Origin: Cerioporus squamosus
Lineage: Eukaryota > Basidiomycota > Agaricomycetes > Polyporales > Polyporaceae
Assembly (NCBI GenBank): GCA_022592435.1
Contig: JABYQS010000296.1
Span: 1-34,523 of the forward strand
Reading direction: 5' to 3'
DNA length: 34,523 bases
In this document: positions 20,725 to 31,016 of the stretch, one piece after another
Layout: each line of letters starts with the position of its first letter
Numbering within the stretch: the stretch's first letter is position 1
Program-made: the position numbers and the translations under genes
The notes under the pieces: model-generated
What the model was told of the DNA's origin: nothing
The model's input: the letters and a program-made list of their open reading frames with translations, nothing else
The model's database searches: none

Positions 20725-21756
20725 GGTGAGAGGGTAGTACTTATGTGGTCGGAGACGGGAAAAGAGTGAGTTCGTGGGGTTGGCGATAGAGTTTGCCCGG
20801 AGATACGCACCTCTTATACGTCTGAGTACTACAAATTCTGACTGCGCGATTCCACACATCCTGCGCATTCGCTATAGCACGCTCATTGCGCAATCAGATT
20901 GAGGGCAACGGGAGATCACCGCTCCCTGTCACTCCAGTCGACACGAGACAGCCTAGCGCAGGCACGAGATGCCCTCGACTGGTCTGGTAAACCACAACTG
21001 AATAAGCAAACCACCCATAGGGCAGTGCCACCGAGAACGCGAATCTAGATTTGGTTCACGGGAGACGTGGCTACTGTGCGTGTGAAGTGGGTTTGTCAGG
21101 ACATTATCTCGCTCGCGGCTTGCTTGACGAGCGTTCGAGCTGCCGGCGGTGACGAGTACCCAACGGCAGCGGTAATTTGATGGAGACTCTCGGCGTCGCT
21201 GTGATATTGGCCTTTGATCTGTCGAGGTATTATTAGTCTGGCGGAGGTAGCACTTGAGCAGACAGGCGCCGTGGCGCCCCGACGTGAGGCCGCGGTGAGC
21301 AAATCACCTACTCGCGCAACCCGCGTGTTCCCAATAATCGTTGCACGGCCCAACATAGAACAGTAGTAGCTCTTCCAAAGTCTAAGATCATAGCAAAGTA
21401 TCGCGAGATCACTCACATCGGAATATTACCATGTGCTTGAGATTCGAGATGAACAGCGTTCCAGTGGTGGCCCGGGAGAAGCTGCCTCGATTCCGAGCAC
21501 ACGCATGCCATGTGTAAGCTGTTACAAGGTATTATATGGTTCCATTGCGGGTATCGATACGAGGAAATCTGACACAGTAAGCAGTAGGCGACAACATGAA
21601 CGATAAGAGGGTATAACACATGTCCGACGCACATAAATTAAAATATAACGGTCCATCTTCGTCATCCCAAGTCGTCATGCGGAAGGATAGAGTTCGTCAC
21701 GGTCATAACATCGTCAAGGCAGGCGTGGCGACGACACACGCCAGCCGCTGTCCGCC
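20725..21756. other. Intergenic region with no gene seen
   Basis: About 1 kb holding the promoter of copy 3 and the 3' flank of the HSP20-like gene. Open frames are at most about 106 residues and without motifs. No repeat stands out. Confidence 0.55.
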
Positions 21757-22834
21757 TCATTGCGAGTATATGAGCGGCTGGGGGAGGCCCTCTCCGTCGG
21801 GGCGCCGCCGCACATGGATCACGAGCTGGCCCGCCTCGAACACGGCGCGCACGGACGTCATGTCCACGTCCGCAGGGGAGAACAACACTTCCCATTCGTA
21901 GTGCGCTGGAGCGGGCACGAGGCGTAAGCACCGTACATCATACTTGTATGCCTTCATCTCCCTCGCATGCGGGTCCACAAGAACGCGAGCGGAAGAAGGG
22001 GGTAAGAGGAAGAATGTACTCACAGTCGTGCTCTCGATGCCACAAGTCGGCGACTACCGCCAGCCGCGCACCCTTCTTTGCGGACACAGTCACCATCTCA
22101 GGCGCGAGACCCTCCGGAAGGAGAACCGCGAGCGTGTGTTGCGAGCGGGTCGAGTGGACCTGCATCGGCGGAGTCCGGGCAGGCGAGGGCGCGCGTCGCG
22201 CGTGTGCGATAGGCGACTCCGGGATGACTGCCGACGGATGCGGTGCTGGGGGCGCGAGACTGGGGGAGTGCAGCATAGTCGAGGACGGCAGACAAGCCAG
22301 CCCGGGGCTCAAGACAGGACCGGGGTACTCAGGTTGAGGCTGCAGCACGTCTGAAGACGGGATGGTCACCGGCGGAGGAGGCGGCATGGCACCCTTCAGA
22401 TCCATCGCACTGGTCTTGTGTGTGGTTGTGTGCGAGGACGACGAGAATGAGCGAGAGCTGGGCGTCGCAGACGGCATTAGGAGAGAACAAGGTGTGGAAG
22501 GAGGCGCAGCAGGGTCGTCGCAAGGATTTATCGGCTCGTGTGCGCGGTGCTCGAGGGGCTGCTCCGCTGACAATGGCTTGGAAAGTGGAAGCGGGGAGAG
22601 CAATACGAGCGAGACAGCCCGTGGGGTCCTCGCGCACGTCTGGAAGGGCACTTGCGCCTGTGCTTGGGTATGAAGGAGAGCGTGCGCCTGCGCCTGCGCT
22701 TCAGACTCTACCCGTTCGAGGAGCAGCGATCCACCAATACTGGCGTCGACGGAGTCACTGGGCTGGGCGGAAGCGAGGAGAACGGTCGTATGAGAGGAGT
22801 TCGAGGATGAGTTGCAAGCCAGCACGGCGTTCAT
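21757..22834 (-). CDS. Protein with long disordered N-terminus and C-terminal HSP20-like domain
   Basis: Two exons, 22834-22024 and 21905-21757, give 319 residues from the first in-frame ATG (MNAVLACNSSS). Residues 1-225 are low-complexity, rich in Ser, Pro, Ala and Thr, with a Gln/Ala patch (AQAQAHALLHTQAQAQ). From about 227 the sequence becomes ordered: HTLAVLLPEGLAPEMVTVSA, then across a 118-nt intron (phase 1) HYEWEVLFSPADVDMTSVRA and FEAGQLVIHVRR. A hydrophobic strand, an aromatic segment ending in x-P-A-D-V-D, and F-E-x-G-x-L-x-I-x-V is the end of an alpha-crystallin (HSP20) fold. Such domains act as holdase chaperones. It is not a canonical small heat-shock protein: it is twice the usual length and has no C-terminal I-x-I. 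The true start could be a later Met nearer the domain. The promoter was not identified. Confidence 0.68.
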
Positions 22835-25800
22835 ACTGGTGCTCGAGCGCAATCCAAGACCAGCTAGGAGGCCCGCATGCGCAGACGGGAGGCGCAACGT
22901 GTTTGGTGCGATGCATTCTGCTGGGAAACATGAGTGGGGTAGGATGTGCGCGTGATGAGGTAATCACAACATAATATGCGCGACCTGAGTCCGTATGTTT
23001 CGAGCAGACCGGCCGGACGCGCCCATAGCTCGCGTAGCCGATTGTGCGAGTTATTTGTATGTACATACCGTTTGGTGTCGCAGGGCGGTCCGTGACCTGA
23101 GGCGCACGACCGAGCGCAGCGAAAGCCGCTGTCTTCCCGCCTCGTGTTGTCAGAGGCATGCTCGGCGCTCGCCTCGAGCAGAGTACGTCGGTCCTAGTAG
23201 GAAGCCGTGGTCCGGGGTCGTCCTGCGAGAGTGCATCCAGGCTTGAGAGAGTATAGCTAGCTCTAAGTGCTGGAGGATGGCCGGCGCATGTCGTCACCGG
23301 ATAGACACGAGGCAGAATACTTCCGGAGACCCGGCGCGAGCACGCGGAGAGCGACATAGCTACGGATAGGGACGGGGAACAACCTGACCAGGGTCGACTT
23401 CTGGCGCAGTAGCGTGGTAATCGTGAACACCAGGAAGGGCTGCCAGAGCTTTGAGACCAGCGTGTCCGTTGACGAAGCGGGGAAGGCAATAGGCTACCAG
23501 AGCGCGGGAGTGAAGAGCAACCTGAGAGGGAGGCCGCAAGAAGTCGGGTCCCGGGTTAATGTGAGTGCAGGGAGGCTGACGCGGCGGTGTTGGGATCTCG
23601 CCTACCATGGGCAAGCCTCAGGCTAGATTATGATCGTGACCGCCGCGAGGTGGCTGATAATCCGAGTTCAGACCGTGCGCCTCCCATGCACCGTTCATGA
23701 TCGCCTCTTCGTGATGTCCCTGAGGAGCGTGAGCGGTTATGCGTTCGAGGAGTGGGGATGGAATGCTCTCCCCTAGCAGAAGATCCCGGGCTGGCGCGAT
23801 CGCATTAGCGCGACTTATGTTGCCATTAAGTCCGAAGAGAACGACGCCATGTCTGCCTTAGGCATTCTTTCCGCGAACCCTGTAACCTTCTTGAATGAGC
23901 AGGTGCTCAAAGAACCTTCTGCAGGAGTCAATTGAAACGATAGGACAACCCTTGCGTCGACGCGTACAGTAAGTACAGCGAATGACATCAACTGCACCCA
24001 CGGAGATTCTCACCTATGCTCCAATACCTCATGCTGAGTAGGGCATATGCAAGCACCACACCGCGAGAGTTGCGAATAGGATCCGAGAGGCGTCCTGACC
24101 TCTCAGCAATCTAAGCAAAGTGTCAGCCAGTCGGTGCTAGAAGAACAAGGTGAACACTCACGCATGATGGTGCTTCAGTGTCCCGGATGATGTTGGAATG
24201 CGTCTCCCCTGAACACCCAGCAGTCGCAGGAGAGGTGCGACCGGAAGGTTCGCTTGGCAAGAAGATACTGAATGCCACAGGACCACCACCTGTTCGAAAG
24301 GATCACATGTGAGACACCTGTTATGTAGGCTGCGCGGGCATGATGGGAAGGGAACCTGACAGGCAAGCGTCCCGGATGACCGCGAAGACTGCAGTTTCGC
24401 AAATCGATATCGTCGACCCGCACTCGCATATGAGTTCGACGCCTCACAAGAGGTTGGGGACTACACTGTCAATCATTCGAAGGACGGTCGTGCATGGAGC
24501 CTATGGGCACACGATCAGCCGGAGCAGGTGCAGGAAGGTTGGCTACGCACCGCTAGGCCCGCACAAAATGGCGAGGGAAGATCGTCGTCCTGTCCAACTC
24601 GCAGTCTGGGAGCTTTCCGAACGTTGCTGGGCTACGCCACCAGCTGCGAACATTGAAAGCAGCCCCATACGGAGGAGGGGCACCTGATCGACGTGGCGTG
24701 AGAGGTAGGTAAGTCGCGACGGTGGCTTGTGCGCTGGAGATCTCGGACTCTGTAGCAGATCAACGGAGAACGGGGCGGTTCAGCGAGGGGACGCGTCGGA
24801 GGCAGAAGAGATAGAGTTCGAACTTACCGTACCTAGCGGTGACTTATACCCCCGTATGTATCTCACCGTCGCGCTAGGCCATGGAGGTTCAAGGTGTAAG
24901 CGCGGGCTATGGTGGCAATTTGCACAAAACTTCAAGTCTTGAACGCGTCCTCGCCCGCCGGCGAACTAGCTATCGCCTGACAGAAGTCTATGCAAGACGA
25001 AACAATGGTCAGTTGTGTACGAATGTTGACACGACGGAGCAGAGAACGAACATGTCGTCAAGTCGAGCATGGCGGGTCGCATCAGATGATGGTCGAATGA
25101 GGGTGATCTGCGCACACCGACTCCGGGCGCTTCCCTCCTCCTCCTGCCCAGTCCACTCCCCAGTCCTGCCAAGTCCGGCGAGCCTCGAACGGGGGCATTG
25201 CGCAATATGTAAATCGCTTACAAGCGAGGGACCAGCTTGATTAGAACGTCGACATCGAGGGTACGGACTGCCAGTGATACCTCCTGTACACCATCATCAG
25301 TCATTCAATCGGTTCTTGGCCTCTGCAGGTTATGTTACTCGCTGAACTGATAGTCAACTCCTCACAGGTTACTCACCTTCGCAACGTCTGATTCTCCGAT
25401 GCTTCCTCTGCGGCTGCCCAATTGTTCCGAACTTCGAGTCCAGGGAGTCAGGGACCGGCCTCAAGTCCAATTCGTCTCTTCGAACCCCGGAAGTGCCGAG
25501 CGAGTTCTGGGCGAGAGTGACCGAGGCGAAGAAACCCCTTCGTGACGGCCCGGACACAATTAGGACAAAATCACCGCAACCAGCAACGAGTCCGAGACTC
25601 CGTGCTCCCAAGTTGAGCAACGAAGCTGCTGGTCCGAGCTCACGATCAACGAGGGACCCCGCGGCAGCACTGGCGCATCCAATCCGCGCATCTTCACACT
25701 TCGCTGCATGTGGAGTCGCGGAGCTCGAGCTGAAGTCGTCGACCTTGAGAAGCTGCGCACCACAGGAGCGAGCCCAAGCGAGCGAGCAAGGCAGTGAACT

Positions 25801-26214
25801 TCGCAATGAGACTGGGGTACGAATGCCTTGAGGCCTAGCTTGTCCGGCTCCGGTTGACGTCGCTCGCTCGGAGTCGCGCAGTCCGTAGCGTAGAGTCGAG
25901 ACCTTGCGATCGGCCTGGACCTCCGACCTCTGAGCGCGCCGTGCGCAGTCCGCGTCCGAGTCGTCCGAGTGCATTCGAGGGTGCACATCTCGAAGGTAGG
26001 TACCCGGTCACGACTGCTTTTGTCGTGGCTCGCGAGATGGATTCTCTGATCTTGGAGTCCGACTCTATCCGACTCCCGAGCGAGTCTGAGTACACAATCA
26101 AGTTTGTTCAGCATGACAATCTGCCCCATCGGGACACGACTCCGAGTCGGGAGGCGTGTGCGCTGTACGAGATTGACGAACGTCGAAGATCAGCCGATCG
26201 TCAAGAGGCCGCGA

Positions 26215-27156
26215 GCCTCGAGGCAGGAGCGGGCTGATTGGTATGTCTGAGGGGCCTATATGCAGCTCGGGCGGACCGGGAGATGGGGACCAGGGGCGAA
26301 CGTTTACTTCTACCTGGACTCGGACGTCGGGCACGGTATCGGTACTCATGAGTCGGTCAAGAAGATTGCGGCCGCTGGAGTTTCGCCGACTGTTCAAAGT
26401 GAGCAAATTGACTTGGAGAGCCGGAGCTATACTCTAACTTACAGTGGTAAGCAGTAGGTACATATGTAGTACACTCTGATTTGTTAGTAGTAGTACCACG
26501 AACGCTGACTAGTAAGTACTGCGAGAGGTCTCCCGAACCTCTCCCGAGACGATATATTGAAAGAAGCGTCATAGCAGCCAGCGTGGGTACACGACGACCA
26601 AGAAGAGTAGACCGTAGCACGCCTCGAGGCTCTTAAATCCGACGTCTTCTCTACTCCTGGTACTAGGTTCTCGCACCATAACCTTGGTCTTTGGGGGTTT
26701 GCCAGTGCGACTAAGGATATAATTGGCTCCGCGTCCACTGCGCGCGGGTGTCGAAATAGCTACAACGCGGCAACACTGGCATGTCGTAACGTTCGCGCCT
26801 GACTCCTGAACCCATTATGTCTGAACGCCTCGAGGCGAGCAGCGTGTATGTGCTACGCTGATACCAGTCCGACTCGGAGCTGCTATGGTCATCGATATCG
26901 ACGGCGTACGGTAGCCTTGCCGCGAGCGCGTCGGACGCCGAACAGAACAGAGCGAATGGAAGTCGTCCGAGTGGCACCCAGGACTCGAGTACTCAAGCTC
27001 AAGACGTATCACACGTCGACGCAACTGAATGTTGCACCGCGCGTACGGTAGGCAGCCGAACTCTCCGAGTCCTGAACGTGCTACTCGACGTCGCAGAAAC
27101 CGAAGAACCCGAAAGAGACCGAATCTTCGGCTTGAGCTTCTTCGCAGCCTCGAGGC
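26215..27156. repeat. Cluster of a perfect 10-bp palindrome, GCCTCGAGGC
   Basis: Exact copies lie at 26215-26224, 26621-26630, 26827-26836 and 27147-27156. A nine-of-ten copy (ending GGA) is at 27937-27946. The copies at 26621 and 27147 share a longer word, CCTCGAGGCTC followed by two variable bases and AAAT. Four exact copies of a given 10-mer in under 1 kb are far beyond chance. Confidence 0.8.
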
Positions 27157-28100
27157 TCGCAAATGTCCCACTGCCGTGCCGGGACGGCGGCGCACTGGCA
27201 CGTACTGTACGGCTCTAAATTGAGGATACATCTGCCCCTGTCTTAGCCTAACGTTACACACCACAGCGGCTCGGACACAATCACTGTCGGCGTACTCAGT
27301 GCTCCTGGAGGGAACGCTTCGCGGACGGGCAAGATTGGCTCAACATTTTACAAGGTTTTGGGGCTTCCGACGGGGAGACCGGGGTAACCGCGGCCAGACG
27401 GGTGCGCCGACTCGGAGGAGACGAATAGCGCACTGGGTGCCATCTGCGGCAACCATACGGCGACGCCGCTGAAGGCGGTCTCGCACGCCCTGAGTGCGTT
27501 CGAGATGATCTGTGTACAGATGATGTCGTTGGTGCACTCACAGCACGGTGTACAACATGCGTACTCACAGTTGACAACGACAGCTCCGAGAGCTCCACCC
27601 AGGTTCAACGTTCAGGTTCCGGTGCGCACAAAGATACGCCGGGCCCCGCTGGCCCTTGTCAACTGAACGCGGAGCCAGCATGCTCCCGAGTCCCGCGGCA
27701 TGCATGTCCTTCTACTCCTCACCGCCTCCGCTCCTTGGACTTCACCGACTTCGTGGACGAGGGGCGGCCGATGGCGGGGGATGCGTGCCAGACGTCCCAT
27801 GTCCACGGCCGACTGAGCTCGCCGACAGTAGGCTCGAAGCATCACAGCCTAGGTACATAGCTGTCGGTCAGAGTCTCCGTCCCGTCGGTACAGGGGCGCT
27901 TGTGCTCGCCGTCGGGGGTGGGTGCCGGTCGGTCGAGCCTCGAGGAAATCCATTCGCCCTCCACATTCGAGTCCCCATATTCTGACGATGGAACGTGCGT
28001 CGGCCCCCGAGATTGCAGCACCGACTCCCGGCTCCCGACGCGGACGAACGCGGATGCATTGCACCGTGACTGCGCGCAGCTGCGAGTCGACGCAAGTCCC

Positions 28101-28121
28101 CGAGTCCCGAGTCCCGAGTCC
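28101..28121 (+). repeat. Short tandem repeat, three CGAGTCC units
   Basis: Three exact 7-bp units in a row, with degenerate partial units on both sides. The same word is common throughout 25.4-28.1 kb, as if an older array had decayed. Confidence 0.75.
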
Positions 28122-31016
28122 CGAGGAATTGCAAGATCGTAGTACATACTACTTAGTACTGCGGGACCGGCGATCGAGCGTGACGGTAACAGGCCTAGTC
28201 ATAGCTATAGGGGGTTCGAAATCGTCGAATCTTCGAACGCGTTTGTGTCCCAGAATAAGTACGGTGAGGGTGAGACAAGTATGGAGCTGCGGCCGCTGAC
28301 CAATGTTATTGGGGTGCATACCAGTACCAGCACCAGCACTTGTTGCCTGTATCACGTTCTAGTACTATATTCTTGACCGGGCCCGACTTCGGGGTGCCAG
28401 TACTAGTGCCACCGACGGTGACGGTGAGCAGATTGAGCAGAATGAACTTGGCGTCGGGTAAGTAGCCCGTACTTATCGACAATGGGTGGCGGCCGCCGGC
28501 GTGCGCGATCGCAGGTGGCGGCGGCGGAGGGCGGCGGGACGATCGACTCTAAAAGTACTTACATACACCGACGCATGCGCATGCGCACATGTGTTCCCGT
28601 CGGTCGGGGAGACCAGGGGAGACCGAAGAATGCATGGCCCGGAGGAGCGGTACCCTAGCGAATATCATGCATCAGCCTACAGGTCCTACAGGCTACCAGG
28701 GTACATACATATAACTTGTGACATACTGTACCAGGCCGGTTTGAGAGCCCGCCGCGGGGTAAATCGTTGGTGCGGGAGACCGGACGAGATAGACTCGCGT
28801 TAGCGTTTGAGTGCTACTAGTGTGGGTGACAGCCACTTGAGCCACCTGGGTCGAGTCTGACGTCTCGGGATGACGTCCGACGGAGAGCTGCAGTTGAGAG
28901 CGCGACGATGGTCGCGCAGTACGTACGAGAAAGACAAGGACACTACACTAGTACACACGAGGCGACTGCGTGATTTGCAGCGGACCAGGAGACCACCGTG
29001 CTGAACATACTGATCTATATGTTGCTTCCGTCATGTGACCCTGCGCGACTTGCAGACTTACGATGCTGCAGTGGCTAGAAGTACATCGGGAACAGACCCT
29101 AGGCCTCCGTGTGCGCTCCGAGACTCCCATGAGGCTCAGGTAGACTCGAACCGCGCTGCTGCCGACGCGCCTGTCGGACGAGATGGTCGGTCATGAGCAC
29201 TGACCACAAGACCACGCAGTCGCTCTTTCCCCGCGACACATGTCGGTTGCAACCGTCAAACTCGCAAGTTCTCTTCGGGATCTATGCAATGCAACGCTGC
29301 AGTCCGGTGACTAGCGCACAAGCTCGAAGTGAGTACATACGTACGTACTCGAGAGATGGCGACATACCGAGTTTGCAGGCACGAGCTGATGATGTGCACG
29401 GCGCCGGCGGTGCATTATGCATTACGCGTTATTGCCCTGGCAGAGAAGATACGCCAGCGGCCACCATAAATATGAATGATGGAAGTTCTGTATGTGGCGT
29501 TAGCCTAGGGTGCCACCCGCCGCCGGTCACTAGACACGGGACGGGACAAGGCCAAGGCGAGATACGGTACGTCGTTGACTCGGCTGGAGTCCGACGCCCG
29601 GCAACCCTCGTCGTCACCAGGGCGGGAGCGGATATATGCAGTTGCAGCGGCGCTGTGCGATGAGGGCCACTTCCGCCCTTGAGCCTCTTCGTTCTCGAGT
29701 CCTGGTCGCAAGAGAGTGCAGGCTTCCTATGAATAGAGCGAGGGTACACAGCTGACGACACGGCGGCGACTTGCGTGCAGACTCGGGCTGCAGCTGCGCG
29801 GACTCGCGAATCCCGGGAACTGGAACTGCGCCCTTCCCAGCGGCGAGCAACCCTGGCAGACCTGCATCAGCTTCTGGACGAAGGCGCGGTCGGGCATGTG
29901 CGCGGGAGGGAGAATCGCGGGAGGAGGATTGGAGTTGCGGTCGTCAGGCAGCGCGACGGCGGCGGAGCGTTTCCATGCGTCGAGGCGGCAGGGAGGATCG
30001 TCACTGTCAGCAGGCTCGAGGACGTGGAGCGGCGTGAAGTGCAGCGCAGACGAAGTGGAGAAGAGAGGAGCATCAGCTGAGCCGCGAGCGGGGGTGGGAT
30101 CGCTGCGAGCAGGGCAGGCCTCTTGCTTGCCTCGGTGTCCGTCGCTGCGCATGCCGTCGACGTCGTCTTCCCTGCGATGCGCGTCGTGGCGTCGACAGCG
30201 GCAGGCCCACTTTTGCAGAAGCGGAGCCGAGGGCAGCAGAACCCCAAGCAGGCCGAGTGCGCTGAGCGGCCGCTGCGGATGGCGGGCGGCGGGAGCGCAG
30301 CGCGCCCAGCAGACGCGGTCGCGGAGAGATGACGCAGTGACGGAGCAAGCTCGGTGGCAGATCTGGACGGGCGGAGGCGCGCATTCCAGAGGCGGTAAAG
30401 TGGGTGGCGTGATGGGGTAGACACCGCCCAACGCTACCCGAAGGGGGTGTGAAGGATCCAGAAGAACGGACGGCCTGGGCCTGTGTCCAGCACAGTGGGT
30501 CGCGACGGGATAGGGAACGGGTGTGATCATGGGGCCCGTCCGTGCGAGAGAGAAGCAGCGTCCCCAGAGCGCGGCTGTGGGCCTGGGAGTGCGTCGTGTG
30601 CTGTGCGCTATTCTGGCTGAACTGTGCGCAGGATGCCGGGGCAGACGACGGCGAGGCAGGAGGGGGAGGGCGTGAGAGGCTGGGCGTGGGGGGCGGGAAT
30701 GGCGGGAGAAGGCGGGCGGGGCGGGAGGCGGGACGAGATAAGGGGCGATCGGGGATCTCGATTGAAATTGAAATGGACAGATGGGCGGCTGTGTCTGGAC
30801 GAGAGTCGAGCTCGCTCAGCTGCGAGTGCGTCCACCCTCCTCAGCCACGGTCAGCGATCCTCTGGCAGTCTCCGAGCCCGGTCACGCCAACCTCTGCACT
30901 GGTCACGCCCGAAGCAGGCTCACATCACACCCGCAACGCCTTCCGTCTCTTCTACCTCCAACCTTATTTCTCCTAGTCTCTATCTCCCTCCCTCCTCCAC
31001 CACGCCCCGCCGAGCC

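Larger units (their letters stand above)
22835..31016. other. 8.2-kb gene-poor region
   Basis: No gene could be recognised across this span, though gene density elsewhere is about one per 2.5 kb. Open frames are mostly under 160 residues, overlap on opposite strands and lack motifs. The longest (29727-30530 and 29867-30424, both minus) overlap in different frames in a very GC-rich stretch and look like composition effects; one may contain a short real exon (MPDRAFVQKLMQV), which I cannot extend. The region carries clustered GCCTCGAGGC palindromes (26215-27156), frequent GAGTC/GACTC words (25400-28130), AGTACT-type words (26460-29350) and a short CGAGTCC tandem array. The last few hundred bases are the pyrimidine-rich leader of the phosphatase gene. 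Confidence 0.55.

Noticed and set aside
25369..27264. Overlapping open frames of 100-205 residues as genes or a transposon
   Set aside because: They read Ser/Arg-rich sequence on both strands because GAGTC/GACTC words lack stop codons; no reverse transcriptase, integrase or transposase motif is visible.
27348..27608. Cys-rich minus-strand ORF (CEYACCTPCCECTNDIIC) as a hydrophobin
   Set aside because: Hydrophobins have eight Cys in a fixed spacing with two CC pairs and a signal peptide. Here the Cys cluster is in a short stretch that also looks like a GTGAGT to ACAG intron, there is no signal peptide, and the rest has no hydrophobin features.
29149..29165. GGTTCGAGTC-like B-box on the minus strand as a tRNA
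   Set aside because: The arms do not pair and no A-box is present upstream.
29727..30530. 267-residue minus-strand ORF as a gene
   Set aside because: It overlaps another long minus frame and several plus frames in a GC-extreme stretch, shows no domain, and has many Cys, Arg and Pro typical of shadow frames.
30624..31016. Upstream in-frame extension of the phosphatase N-terminus
   Set aside because: The added residues are Arg/Gly-rich and come from a GC-rich leader; a good start (gccATGC) at 31017 precedes the first ordered sequence.
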